DNA of 64,000 bases, from contig CM038921.1 of the NCBI GenBank assembly GCA_021904315.1, forward strand, positions 11,686,146 through 11,750,145. The letters run 5' to 3'. Below the pieces are notes generated by a model. It was given only the letters and a program-made list of their open reading frames with translations. It was not told where the DNA came from and did not search any database. This document shows, in pieces, positions 1-12,215 of the stretch. Positions within the stretch are counted from its first letter, which is position 1. Each line of letters starts with the position of its first letter. The DNA is from Sphagnum magellanicum. Lineage: Eukaryota; Streptophyta; Sphagnopsida; Sphagnales; Sphagnaceae. The translations under genes were made by a program, and so were the position numbers.

Positions 1-39
1 GAAGAGACTCTAGGGTTTGCTTCTTCTTTTACTACCCTG

Positions 40-378
40 ACTGGGACTTGTCTGCTTGCTCCTTCGATGTCTGTGGTTGGGTGCTTAAGGATCATGTCTG
101 GTTCTTTGAAAAATCTATGGATGCAGCTTGCTCCATCTGTAGAGGACATGTCTGCTTAAACTCAGATGTCTGTGGGCGCTTGAGGATCATGTCTGGTTCT
201 TTGAAAACTCTAGGGATGCTTGCTCCATCTGCAGAGGACATGTCTGCTTGGTCTGTGTGTGCTTGAGGATCATGCCTTGTCCTTTGAGAAATCTACAGAT
301 GCTCGCTCCATCTGCAGAGGACTTGTCTGCTTGACCTTGGATGTCTGTGGGTGGGTGCTTGGGGATCATGTCTGGTTC
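40..378. repeat. Degenerate tandem repeat, about four units of 85-110 bp
   Basis: Four successive blocks repeat the phrases 'gaggatcatgtctggttct', 'ttgaaaa-tctagggatg', 'cttgctccatctg(c/t)agagga' and 'catgtctgcttg'. Units differ by substitutions and by short insertions, so the array is old. Short open frames run through it on both strands because the unit has few stops; I see no protein family in them. The left end may extend beyond the window. Confidence 0.8.
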
Positions 379-1620
379 CAATGAAAGGCTGCATGAGCTC
401 TTGTAAGCTGCTGCATTGATCAACATCAATTAGAGACAATGTCCAAGTGTCAAATCAGTTTGAGCACTTTTTTTGTTAGGAGTCCTTGCAGCTGGAGTTT
501 AGAGCTTTACAGATGCTTGCAGATCTATCACATGCCATGGATCATCATCTGGAAGCTGTTGCAAAATTGTATTCTCTCTTTTCCATTTCTTCTTTAGCTT
601 AATAAAACAGTATCAATGACAAGCTGCCTTTTGGTTTGTTGCAGTCCTGAAGTGGGAAGAGTTTGAAGCACTTGCTTGTTCTTTAATTAGCTTGTTCTCT
701 CCATTCCACCCACACATACATCCTCCACAAGATACTAAAGGATGCCAAGCAGAGTTCAGGGTCAAGAGATTGATTGCAACAGGGAAAAAGTATATTATGG
801 TATCCCTTGGGCCCAGGAGCTTGGAGAAGCTGCAACAGATGGTTTTGATGATTTGGTGAGCTTGAAGATTGACATATGCAATCTCAAGCCTGATGAACCA
901 GCTCAGTCGACACAGGCAATTCAGCAGCAACCTGAATTATGAGCTGATCCTTCTGAAGTTTGTGGCATGCTGAGGACCTGGGTTCAAAGGTGTTTGACAA
1001 TTGCTAGTGCTGAGGGGACTTGAGCTTCCTTCGCTCATGGACTTGGCAGCAGCTTGCAGCCTTCTTGGGAAGGCCCAAAACTTGGTGAGGTTTGGAAACT
1101 TATATAAGCAAGTAAACTCAGTACTCTAAAGGGCACCACGGTGATTTTCTGGTCATCCTCCAGAAATGGCTCTTCTTACATAAATCAAGCATGGTAACAG
1201 ATACTCCAAGATCTAATCATCTGTACATTCTGTTAAAGATTAAAGACTAGGGTGCTTGACTGTGCAAAGATCATGGACACTCAACTTTTGGATTTGACAA
1301 CCACTGCTTCAATGGTATGGAAGCTCTGATACCAGTGTGGAAATTGCCACGGGCAGTTTGTGGAGATTGAAGGATACCCATATACAAATATATGTATGTA
1401 GATGGGCATTACAGTGCTCTGCAGGTTGCCCATGCTAATATAACAAATTTGCTTGCAGGTTGTGGTGTTCTTCCTTTTACAAATGGGGGCCATTCTAGTG
1501 CAGTGTATGGAGCTCATAATTGTGATCCACATGTGAGGGGAATGGAGCTTTGTGCAATTCATACACATTTTATAAGAGCAAATCCTGCAACAAAATTTCA
1601 GCTTCTTCCCCATGCAAAGG
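379..1620. other. Intergenic stretch, no supported gene
   Basis: A 66-codon frame at 742-942 (+) has ordinary composition but matches no family I recognise, so it is not called. The 12 bases at 1323-1334 read, on the minus strand, as TGGTATCAGAGC, the plant initiator-Met tRNA primer-binding sequence typical of Ty1/copia elements. The base order next to it fits an LTR edge, but no second LTR could be matched. Confidence 0.4.
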
Positions 1621-1623
1621 TTT

Positions 1624-2558
1624 TTCATTGGTTGAAAGACATTCTTTGTAGCAGATTCTCAATGATAGACTTGGGAGAAGTGGAGTGCATTTTAGGACTT
1701 CAAGTAACCAGGGATAGATCCCAAAGAAGCATTATGTTGGGTCAGCATAATTATATTGCAAGAGTCCTAACCAAGTTTGAGATGGATGCATGCAAACCCA
1801 TCACTACACCTCTAGATCCGGGTGCTAGATTTTCAAAGAGTCGAAGTCCAAGTTCAGCAGAAGAAAAACATTCCATTCAAGAAGGTTGTAGGATGTATTG
1901 CATGGTCGGCACAAGACTAAACATAGCTGCAACTATTGGAATTGTTGCTCAGTCCTTCAATAATCGTGGACTACTGCAATGGTAAGTTATCAAGCGACGA
2001 CTGAGATACTTGCAAGGTATCCAGAACCTTGCATTATGATATTCACCAGACCCCCTTGAAAAGAACATTAACATAGCATTACATGGTTTTTGTGACTCTG
2101 ACTAGGGAGGTGACAAGGTGACATAGACACTAGAAGATCAACAAGTGACCATGTGTTTATTCTTGGTGGGACAACTATTTCTTGGGCGAGCAAGAAGAGA
2201 GCTACAATAGTTCTTTCTTCTACAAAGAAAGAGTACATGGCTTGTATTCAAGTAACTAAAGAGGCTCTTTAGCTTAGAAGATTCCTAGGAGAGGTTGGAT
2301 ATAAATAAGAAAAACCAACCTTGATCATATTTTCTGACAATCAAGGAAGTTTGGCTTTGCTGGAAAAATCCAATGCACCATTCACGCACAAAACATATAG
2401 ACATACAATTCCATTTTGTTAGGGAACACATCTCCTCCAACAAGGTTGAGTTTCAATATCTTTTAGAGGAGATGATTGCTGATATTTTTACAAAAGGAGT
2501 TGGTAAAGATAAATTCGAAACTTATAGGAGCAAGTTAAGATTAGTACACCTTAAATAA
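1624..2558 (+). mobile_element. Ty1/copia retroelement relic (end of RT plus RNase H)
   Basis: Translated pieces carry the hallmarks of the C-terminal half of a Ty1/copia polyprotein: the reverse-transcriptase tail with 'DLGEVECILGLQVTRDRS' and 'ACKPITTPLD', and, about 750 bp on, the RNase H end with 'TKHIDIQFHFVREHI' and 'ADIFTKGVGKDKFETY'. The order and spacing are those of a copia pol gene on the plus strand. It is a broken fossil with several breaks; the upstream gag, protease and integrase are not seen. Judging by its decay it is old. A possible 3' LTR follows. Confidence 0.85.
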
Positions 2559-2577
2559 AAAGCTTGACATCATTGAG

Positions 2578-2771
2578 TGTTAAGATTGTAATGAGTTGTC
2601 AAGCTTATCTATAGCTAATTGATTTATGTGGTGTTAACTAATTTCTTTGAAGGCCTTGTGACGACATCTATTATTTTGTTACGTGATTTTTTTGACTTTT
2701 CTAGGTGTATTAATTGATTGAGCTATATATAATGTGTGCTAAGGATCAATAAAATTATCCTTTTCTTTGAC
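2578..2771 (+). repeat. Possible 3' LTR of the copia relic
   Basis: Directly after the RNase H end, a stretch starts TGTTAAGA and ends TTTGACA. It contains a TATATATAA box followed by an AATAAA-like signal, a layout typical of a short copia LTR. No second copy was found in the window to fix the borders, so the limits are guesses. Confidence 0.35.
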
Positions 2772-3089
2772 ATTATTGTACAATGCCAAACAAAGCACAA
2801 ATGTGTGTTTAGTAATGGACAACATATTTGGTAGTAGATTTAAGTTTACTTCTAGCTACAAGTTTTCATTGTGTAGTGGCTTTGTATCCTGCAATAACAT
2901 TAAACAAAATGCACTTGCACATTCCTTTTCCAAAGCCACATGCTAATAGAAGGAACAAAAAAGATTCTTTAAATTAAACAACTCTTACAAGAACTAGGCA
3001 TGAATCTCTAAAAAGTCAATCATAATGTTGTGTGATAACCAAAGTGCAATTAAAATGGTAAGAAATCAATAGGTTGTCATTATTAATTA

Positions 3090-3267
3090 GTTATAAATAC
3101 TTAGGTTAGTTAAATCTAACAATCTTGTTAGACCAATTAAATTAGTTCAAGTGGTTAGTAATTATGTTTAAGTTTGCTATGCTTGGTGTTCCCTGAATAC
3201 TTATTATTCTATGCTTCTTTTGTGCATTAGAAGGATGTACATTTTATTTCTCCTTAAGTAAACAACA
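3090..3267 (+). repeat. Copia LTR-like 3' portion (inverted partner of 6049-6226)
   Basis: About 175 bp match, in inverted orientation and with moderate divergence, the sequence at 6049-6226. Shared landmarks are 'aatacttaggttagttaa', 'tcttgttagaccaattaa' and 'gatgtacattttattt'. The stretch ends GTAAACAACA, the same terminus that abuts a primer-binding site in the other copy. It is probably a remnant or solo LTR of one copia-type family; the 5' part is not delimited. Confidence 0.6.
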
Positions 3268-4431
3268 CCTCTCAACACCTTCATGTAAGTTGCAAGCAAG
3301 CAATATAACAATTACTCCCAAAGATCTATGACTTGCATTCCATCTACTGCATTATCTAATCCTCCATTGTAATTCAAACTTCATCTATTGTCATATTTGT
3401 TTGAACTCTTGTATCCATTTTCATGTTGCTTGAGAATATTTTACAAGAATTACAAACCTAGTTTTTTCCTAAACTCAAGTGAACAAGCCATGCTATGGCT
3501 TGTGATAAAGAAATAATGCATGATTGATATTGGAGAAATTCCATCTAAAAAAGGGTGGCTTGGAGAAAACCTTTGCTATGAATCATTTGGGTAAGTAAGG
3601 ACTAATGTTCAATAAATTGAGACTATCTGCCGCAAGTGGGTCTTATGTGATTTGGATCTTCAACAAATGTTTGTGGGCTACTAACCAATGAGAATTGCAA
3701 CTAGGATCATAATTTTGACAATTACCAATTGATGGAAAAATATTGATTGCATGCATGTCATTTCTTACTCACCAACTTGCTTTTGGACAAAATGGAAGAG
3801 TGGGAAAGAGGTGTGTATCATGTAGTGGTGGCACCCAAGGCTACTCCACTTGATTATAGTAATGTCATTCACTTTCATAAGATACATGATGCAAAGAGGT
3901 AAAATAAATTTGAAGATCTTTAAATCAAAACCTCAAACTTTTAAGTTTTGCTTGTAGTTTGTAAGAGCAACTCCACCAACACATTATAATTTGTAAGAAC
4001 ATATTTTGGATCTAAAACAATAAAAACTTCACAAGTTAATTAGTTTTTCAAATGGTTTTAAGATAACATATTTGCAGAGGATAAGATGTAGTGGTTAGCA
4101 AAAATCATTACACAATTTAAATTATGTTATGAATTGACTAAATTGTTTGATTGGTCCCCACAACAGTCTCCCATTGTTGTTGATTAGTAAATTATATGAT
4201 TGGTCCCTCACTTTGTGATATGTAAATAATTAGTGATGGATGTGAAAAATATTGTTGCAAGCCTATATACCAAGTGTGGGTGGAGTTGTTTTAAAATGTT
4301 TTAAATTAAAAAGGGATTTACATGATGCATCCCAACCTAGCTACCAAGGAGGATTTTGATTGTAAAATGTCGTTTGAAAAGTTTCAACTATTGAATCTCA
4401 TTAGACACATGTGCAAAAGCAATAATAACTT
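3268..4431. other. AT-rich intergenic DNA
   Basis: No frame of meaningful length, no recognisable element end and no tandem structure was seen in this stretch. Confidence 0.5.
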
Positions 4432-4578
4432 ACATTATGTCAAAACATGGCATCCATGATTAGGATTATACAATTAAAGATAACATAAAAGATGAGTTTG
4501 ATTTGAATAAAAATAACATAAATGACAAGTCCTTAGTTGGAAAATACCAATCATGAATGCCATGTTTTGACATAATGT
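4432..4578. mobile_element. Small foldback/MITE-like element, about 147 bp
   Basis: Nearly perfect terminal inverted repeats of about 33 bp bound it: the left arm begins 'acattatgtcaaaacatggc' and the reverse complement of the right arm begins identically, with two or three mismatches over the full arm. The interior is AT-rich and non-coding. I could not identify a convincing target-site duplication, so the superfamily is unassigned. Confidence 0.65.
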
Positions 4579-6036
4579 CATGAGTTCCCCTTGCTTTCAA
4601 ATGACATGGTTCATCCCATGTGTGAAATTATGAGCAATGTTGTTTTGGACTAGAGATCACCCCACCCAATGTTCAGTAAGTGGCTTTAAGATTGATGGTT
4701 ACAATGCATGCCGATATGATGGTAGTGATGCATGATACGTCCAATGAGACTGCAAAAATGACACGGGCCCATTTTTTTTTTTTCATATGTCTTTTCCAGT
4801 CTGCTCCTTTGTCCTAGTTGCACTTGGTTTCAAAAGTTCATGTTTTGCATATGCATCACCAACATTTCCTCCTTTGGCGTAAACACTAGATCCTTTGGAC
4901 AATACTATCACCTTATCTCCTCTTGCAATAGTTGTGCTGACACTCGGTTGAAAGTAGGCAACTGGGTTTAAACATTAAAAACTTGAAAAATTGAATAAGC
5001 TAAGGGGAGCTCCATGGTTCCTAGCTTATTCACTTTTGACATTGGGTTAGCGTTGGTCATATTGACTGAACTAGAAACACCTTGGGGTGAAAGCGTGGTA
5101 AAGTATACCAATTGTTGATCCCTACCAACAAGTAAAAGTAGATTTGGAATCTTTTGCATCTTAAGCATTTTAGTCATGCCATAAATTTTGGGATGTATTT
5201 ATCATATTAAATAAACCACATATGACCATTCTTAACATATATTATTACTCTCACTAATTTATTTATTTATTGAAAGTTTATTACTTTGGTTAATATTGCA
5301 CATTTTCCAAATCAAACAATTCAAATGAGGTCTTACTAATGTTTGAGCCATTATGCACCTTGATACACATTTTTTAGAATTTGAATTTTCTGGATTATGA
5401 CAATGTGAAGTCCCTAAAATTATTTTTTTTCATAAACTTATATTTGATATTCGAAACATGTTTTTTGATATGATATTAAAGTGCATTGCATGTGCTTGAT
5501 TCATTAAATCATGTCCCAAACCTTTTCAAAATACACCATATTAATGAAAATACAACTTTTGAAACTTTCAAAAACTTCAACATATCACATTTGATATCCT
5601 CATATAATTCAAAAAGACAATTTTAAGACATCACCTACTTTCTAATCTACTTGCCACAAATTTGTGTTTTTTTACTTGGGAGGACTACTTTTTTTTTGGT
5701 ATACTTTAGCTTGCTTTCACAGCTTGACCCACTCTGAAAAATATCAATTGATATGAAAACAAACAGAAAAATTACACAATCTTTGGACTTCACGTATGTG
5801 TCTCTTGATTTACTCTTATTTCTTGCATTTCTTAATGAGTTACAAATGACTGCTGTAGAACAGTGTTCATACACTTTAGTGCTTCATCCAGTTAACAAAA
5901 ACTGAAAAGGAATGTCATAGAACAATGCTCATATGCACATATCAGCAAAGCATGGCTCATATTGACTTTACACAGAACGAAAAACTTGATTGACAGACTG
6001 AGCATGGCTCACGAACTTCTCATGAAAGTGCCTAAT
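4579..6036. other. AT-rich intergenic DNA
   Basis: Only short chance frames lie here. The part nearest 6036 would be the start of the internal region of the minus-strand copia remnant whose primer-binding site is at 6037-6048, but no coding motif is readable. Confidence 0.4.
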
Positions 6037-6226
6037 GCTCTGATACCATGTTGTTTACTTGAGAAGAAATAAAATGTACATCCTTCCTTCCAGTGCACAG
6101 AATAGGCACAGAAGAATAAGTACTCAGGGAACATCGAGCACAGCAGACTTAAACATAATTAATAACGACCTGAATTAACTTAATTGGTCTAACAAGACTG
6201 TTAGACTTAACTAACCTAAGTATTCG
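6037..6226 (-). repeat. Copia-type LTR end with adjoining tRNA-Met primer-binding site
   Basis: On the minus strand an LTR-like stretch ends ...GTAAACAACA at 6049 and is followed at once (6048-6037) by TGGTATCAGAGC, complementary to the plant initiator-Met tRNA 3' end. This is the standard LTR/PBS junction of Ty1/copia elements. The same LTR end recurs at 3090-3267 on the plus strand. The 5' limit of the LTR is not clear and no coding part is attached. It is an old fragment. Confidence 0.7.
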
Positions 6227-7140
6227 AGGCTCAGCAGCAATCACGTCGGCATCTACTACCGTTACCAGCAGCTCCTTACCTGTGAAGATGGCCGTGAATG
6301 CCTGCAAGTCCATACCAGCCATGACTTGCTCAGGAGTGGTGGTGGATCCATACCTAGTGGGTCCAGCCAAACCTCTCGCATATACTGCAATGTAAACACA
6401 CCCTAGGCGCCATGGTCGCTTGCAGTACTAGTATGAAAGCTGCAACACTGACTGGTGATCACGCGGATATCTGCCAGAGATCTCCACGACTAGTGGAATC
6501 TCCTCCGCGACCACCTGCTGCAACAAGCTGCTGGCTCATTTCAGTAGCAGCAGCTAGACCTCTCTTCTTCCAGCTCCTTTCCAGCTTCCGCCTCACTATA
6601 AGTCTACTGATCTCAGATCATTAACCAGAAAAACAAAAGTAACCCTTTACGACTACGCATAATACAAGACACTAGCTGATCAGTCCAAATTGTGTTCCGC
6701 TAGAATGAATTCCCACAGCAGCTCTGCCAGACTGCAGCAACTAAGTACCAATGTCTAAAGCCCCTGATGATCAACAATGCAACAAGCTTCGATTTTGGAT
6801 CGCGCAGGCCTTTGGGTAGGTGCGAATCCGTCGGAATCATTTATGCAATCTCGATGAGTAGTCAGTCTCGACTCTCTTTGTCAACAAACTTCAGCTTCTT
6901 AATCTTCTTCTTCTGCTTCAATTCATTATTGATCTAGAATTGAAATTCCAGCTCCTGCACAAATTACTAGTAAATGAATTTTCTTTTTGGAAGAAGATCT
7001 GGTCCTGCAGCTCTGAAGTACTCTTTTACTGCGCCAGATCTACGTATAGAAAACAGTCCTCCAAAATGCCTAGCGGGATATTACCTGTTGTAAACACTCC
7101 TCCAACTACACTAAGAATTTCTTCAGAGGTTTTAGGAGAG
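6227..7140. other. Intergenic DNA with no supported gene
   Basis: Short frames on both strands between 6150 and 6620 are somewhat GC-richer than their surroundings but carry no motif I recognise. A (GA)n microsatellite starts near 7137. Confidence 0.4.
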
Positions 7141-7149
7141 AGAGAGAGA

Positions 7150-8060
7150 GATGGGTCGGAACTCTGCAAGAGACTATTTCTGGTAAATAATATTCCAGGT
7201 TGATTTTTAAATCTCATTTCTTTTTTAAAAATTGATTAAAATTATATTAAAAATTTTTGGATTAAAATTTTTTTTTTCATTAAAATTTTAATTTTTTTCT
7301 TTCGGATTTTAATTTTAATTTCCTTTTGATTAAATTTTTCATTTCTTAGTTTATCTATTTTTTCTTTTGGATATTACATTTAAACAGTGTTGGTCTGGTA
7401 TATACCCTTGTGCCCGGTATCAACACTAGTAGCAAGGACCCTATATAACAGGCTGGTATGAGCCAAGGCCATGCGAGCCTTATAACCAATACCAGCCTCG
7501 AATGAAGGAGAAAAGAAAAGCTCCCATACCAGGTTCGGGCTGGTATCTATGTTCAAAAATTGTTTCCAGACTAACACTAATAACAAAATCCTTACGGGAT
7601 CAGCTTTTGTGCAAAATTGACCATTTAAACACAAATTATTTGTTTTGAATAGACCTTTGGAGTGGGAATAATGGGCTGGAACTTTGGAAGTGACTAATTT
7701 TGGTGAGTTTGTGGTTTAATTTTTTAGTTTTTTAGAATTCTAAAATTTAATTAAGCTTTGAATTTTCAATTTTATTCTTATTTATTAATTTATTGATTTA
7801 TTTCCTTTGTATTGACCCTTAAAGACCAAGTTTTGTGCAAAATCAACCAAACAATGTATTAAGAGGCCACATTTTGTTTGCCAGTTCCTTTTGAATAGAG
7901 CTTTGAGTGGGAGTAAACGGGGTGGAACTGTGGAAGAGACTATTTTTTGGTGAATTCTGGGTTGAATTTTTTTTGAAATTTCTGATTGTTATTTTTTAAT
8001 TTTTTAAAATTTTATTCATTTATTTAACCTTTTCCCTTGTAATTTAAACCAATGTTGGGA
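7150..8060. repeat. Three diverged copies of a roughly 245-bp unit
   Basis: The phrase 'ggaact-tg-aag(a/t)gacta' followed by 'ttttggtgaattc' and a long T/A-rich tail recurs near 7155, 7680 and 7928; the last two copies are about 246 bp apart and also share 'ttttgtgcaaaat(t/c)(g/a)acca' near 7605 and 7834. The first and second copies are separated by an unrelated block (about 7385-7595) rich in the motif ctggtat. This reads as an old tandem duplication later interrupted. Confidence 0.6.
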
Positions 8061-8099
8061 GGTTTTCTCCTTTTGGAACTTGAAACAAATGGGTAAAGG

Positions 8100-8760
8100 T
8101 AGGATATATGAGTAGGGTATATGTACACCTTCACTGATCATTCTCCACAATCAAAGAACCAGTTTGGACACTTGACAGGCAATTCTCAAAAATCATAGAA
8201 CCGGTTTTGACCCTTAACCAAGGCTCTACAAAATCCAAAGAACAAGGTCAAAGAACTTACCCTAAACAGCTGATTCATTCATGAGAACCACCAGTTCTTT
8301 GATTTTAAAAACTCAAATAACCACCTAGAAAATGGCCAGTTCTCTCATGAAACCCAGAGATCCTTTAAGTGTTTCCACATACCCAGAACTGAAGGTTCTT
8401 TGATTCTGATTTTTTCGAATAACTGGAACAGATGGCTATTGAAAAATCAAAGAACCGTCTCCACACTGGTTTAAACCAGCAGCACTCAAAGTCGGAAATG
8501 TCCCATGAAGTTACTAAAAATGAAGTCCAGTTTTTCAGAGTAACATTTTATGAACATTCCTCAAAATGTGAGACCAAAAGGAAACTACATCATTACAGAG
8601 TCTCTCCCTCGTAGGCAGAGTCAAAAGAATTCACATGTGTATTATACCAGATCAGGGCGGGTATTAGAATTTGCACCAAACCCCAGATGGGTATCAAATT
8701 TTATATCCATGGGTATCAAAGAAATCAAATACCATTTACTATATAAAACCATGGTTCTCA
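8100..8760. repeat. Dispersed repeat with inverted relatives at 12.75-13.05 kb
   Basis: The stretch is built from the motifs 'agttctttgatttt' and 'cctagaaaa(t/c)(g/a)gc', and includes 'gcaccaaacccc' followed by 'atgggtatca'. The reverse complement of 12750-13050 contains the same motifs, with diverged order and spacing. Looser relatives lie near 11220-11340. The family is unknown. Confidence 0.45.
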
Positions 8761-10560
8761 TTTTTTTTTTGAATGGAGATAAGTTGAATGGATAATCCTC
8801 CGAATTAATTATGTGAACTTGAGTGAAGAACATGTAAACTGAGGCATGAGTTCAGTTTAGTAATACTTTAGTTTGAGTTTGTTTGGGAATCTTGCTTTAA
8901 GAGCAAGTATGAATTCTTTTTGGAAAATCTTGTTTTTCTTAAAATTACAGATGGTGATTTTCTTGTGTTACAATTAGGACAGGGCCTCTCTTGGCAGAAC
9001 TGCTTGTTTTTCTTTCTTACAAGAGGGAGTCAACAGTGGCTTTCAACTTCTTGATGATGTAGGCCTTGTAACCAGACATAGTTGTGACCCACTTCAACCA
9101 TGGAATGAATTCACCAACAAAGCATAGTTAAAGATGCAAATAATTCAAAGCTTAGATCCTTGAACCTTTGTGCTTCCAATTCACCAACTTCATCCACATC
9201 CCAAAAAAACTACAAATTGAATCACCAACTTGTAACCATGATCAGTTGCATTCTTTAACAACAAAACATTTTCATGCCCATATGCAGTATATGCATATCA
9301 CATAAATGATGAAAGGTTTTGCGAGCCTAAAACTAGTTTTTATTTTCAAAGTATTCCATGGTTGGATGGTATGTATCTCTTGTTGAGCAACATTCAAGTG
9401 ATGCTATTGCTAGTGAGATGCTGAGCTTCTTCAAGTCAAGATTCATCACATAAGTCTGTTGTAGGCAACTAGAGGTTTTTTCCTAGGGATTATTTCACGC
9501 CTCATTTGTCTCAGAACTGCTGCAGTTCTGTTTCAGGAGAAAGCTAAATTGTTTATCATTAGATTTAGATCTCTCATTTCTCAAGTGCTTGTTTTGCACT
9601 TGTTAATGTTGTGTTGGAATCTCAACACATGATAACATCTGCCTTAGTGTTTAGGGTTATTTGGTTCTGGGATGAATGTAGTGGTCATGTTCAAGAGATT
9701 TGAAAGCCATCCAAGTCAACACCTCTGAATAATTCCCTTTTCTGTGCTCTAATGACATTTTTTGATTCAGCACTTAAAGTCTCCTTGACAGCCTCCATTC
9801 CACCTTCCACAAACCCATTTAGCTCCAAATTATGGAACATTAGAAAGCCTATAGACAAGATGGGCACGACACTTACAAGTGTAGGGTAAAAGCTTGAGGG
9901 GGCAGGGTTTATGGGGAAGAAGGAGGCCATGAGGTGAAGTTGAGCATAGCCCAAATTCCAAGAAAGCACGCCCCCTAGGGCACTTATAAAAAAATGTCAT
10001 GGTTTTCTTAATGAAAAATTCTTGTGATGAAATCCAGTGGGTACCCATTGGATACTCACCATGAGAGAACCATCTACCTAAAAATTATGCGCTTTTTTTG
10101 TGAACAAGTTCCCATAAAAAGTGGCAGGTGTGTTCCCAAATCTTTGTATGCACAGGTTGTGAGGTGGAGATCAGAATAGAAGTTTTCATGGAATTGGCTA
10201 TGTGCCTAGCTATCTTTGTCTGGAATGCTAGTTTTTGAGAGATACAGTATGCACATACACAACAATGTTGTGCGGTTTTGACATTGAAAATTTTGTGTGG
10301 AGTTGTCTACTACTGTAGTACATGAGCTAATTAGGCATTACATAATTATTTTTAGAATTGCCAGAAAATTCTGAAAAGTATTTGCTTGCCATGCCGAAAA
10401 TCTGAAAGAAACTTTCGAGCATACTAGTTTCATTATTTAGTATAGTGCCTAATTATAAAATATTACCATTTTTACTTCTGAAAGTAAATGACCAAAAAGA
10501 ATTATTGGTCACCTCGCCGCCAAAACAGCACGGGTACTATGGTAACTATTGTTTTGATAA
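8761..10560. other. Intergenic DNA, nothing recognised
   Basis: There are only short chance frames, no element termini and no tandem repeat. A minus-strand frame at 9691-9969 was examined and shows no domain. Confidence 0.4.
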
Positions 10561-10589
10561 TTCTTTACAAATGTGTTGGCAATTAATGC

Positions 10590-10890
10590 AATGTCTTGTG
10601 ATGCTCATCACTTTGGCTACATCACAAAATTAAAGCTAAAATTTGGACTGCAAATTGATGGGAGATTACTAATAGCGAATCACGCGGACCAAATTATGTT
10701 TGGCCAACGAAGAGCATCAGTAAACAGTCAGATCATATTTATTACACTCTTCCCTGACATGTGTTAATATTTGTTCAACCAGCCTCAGCAAACTCTGCAA
10801 AACTACTGGGCCTAAGCCGTTTTGCTGAGCAAAATCGCATGTTTTGACTTTTTCTCATTCAATTTTCATTTGCAGGGTCTTTCTGCAACC
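10590..10890 (+). mobile_element. Diverged PIF/Harbinger-like MITE (family B), partial
   Basis: Internal phrases of the better preserved copies at 41292-41674 and 60742-61119 recur here in the same order: 'gactactaatagc(a/g)aa(c/t)ca', 'atttattacactcttt' and 'tttgcagg'. The terminal inverted repeats are too eroded to fix the ends. Confidence 0.5.
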
Positions 10891-12030
10891 ATGGAGTTGA
10901 ACCCTGGGCATATATCAGATACCTTTCAATGGCTGGTCTGACTAATAATACCAGTTTTTTTTTTTTTTTTCCAAATTTGTGAAGTAGGAGGGTTGGAGAC
11001 CATGCATAAGAGGACTTGGCCAAATTTGGATAGAGAGTAGAGGGCAAAGTAGAGAATTTTAAGATTCCTTCTCTAAATTGGTGACTTGTAGGACCTAATC
11101 CTTATATATATGATTAGTTTAATTTGTTTTGCTCATAATGTGGCAACTTGAACAAACTCTTACCATACATGTTCTTGGAACCCTTTTAAATTTCACTACC
11201 ATTTGCCATTATACCGAAGCATTGATGTAAAGAACCACCCAACATCAGTTTCAACCAGTGTGTGGTGGTTCTCTAATTTCTAAAATTAAGGCTGGTTCCA
11301 GGTATCTGAAAACTTAAGAATCAAAGAATCCCCAGTTCCAGTAGGGTAGAGCAGGCCTTTGCCGTTCAGGGGCTGGTGGGTGAACACCAAAAGAGTGACC
11401 AGTCAAGATTTTTTCGTTGTTCATTAATGTATCTATTATCGAACATTTGACGAAATTTTCTAGTGTTCCAATTTTTGGCCTGTGTTTTTGGGGGGAGGTG
11501 GTGGGGGGGGGGGAACTCTTCTCTGAATGGTGTAGGGGGTAGATTCAGATTGCTTTTTTTTATAAAAATTGAGTGCTTTTTAAGATTATGGTGTGTGCTA
11601 GAGGGTATAAGATGAATAGTTGTGCATGTTTATTTGACCCAAAAAAGATATTCATGTGTGGTGTTGGTTTGGCCATTCAGAGATGAGTGTTTTTGCAAAT
11701 GGATTTATAATTTTTTTTTGGCAATTTGCCAAGTTTGAGCTCATTTTTTTGCTTTGCAGATTTGTCAAGTTCGATAATGGGTGTTCTATGGAACATTTAC
11801 AAAGGTTTGAGGGTTTGGTTTAGGGGTGGAGGCTTGCACATTTAGTAATAAATCTAGACAACCTTAATCAAGAATAAATGCAAGAAAAACAAATTTCTTT
11901 GAACTTGATTCAAAATACCACAAGAATGCACTAGCTTTTGCTGTTCTGTCATCTATTTTGAAAACAAACCATACCAAAGGAAAGGATCCCTTAGTGGACT
12001 ACTCATGATCTCATGTCGTAGGAAGACAGA
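10891..12030. other. Intergenic DNA with homopolymer runs
   Basis: It includes a T17 run near 10955 and a G-rich run near 11490-11513. No gene-like frame was found. Confidence 0.4.
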
Positions 12031-12039
12031 AAGATCACC

Positions 12040-12215
12040 AACAACTAAGACCATAACCAGGAGGATCGCCATCAACTATAACCAAGACCACAAGGATGAA
12101 GACTATGAATATCAAGATCACGACTAAAAGGATCACCAATAGTTGCAAGCATAAGGATCAAGACAAGGATCAAGATCTGATTAGGAGGATCGCCAATAGT
12201 TGCAACTAAGAGGGA
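12040..12215. repeat. Degenerate short tandem repeat
   Basis: Loose repeats of 'aggaggatcgcca-(t/a)(c/a)(a/g)a-t(a/t)g-aac-aag' and 'aaggat(c/g)aagac' run for about 175 bp with irregular spacing. No coding sense was found. Confidence 0.45.

Noticed and set aside
1-400. CRISPR-like array
   Set aside because: The units are about 100 bp, diverged along their whole length, and have no constant repeat with unique spacers; the sequence is plant nuclear DNA.
1392-1620. First 76 residues of the 197-codon frame that enters the copia relic
   Set aside because: No copia similarity before about 1624; treated as chance read-in from flanking DNA.
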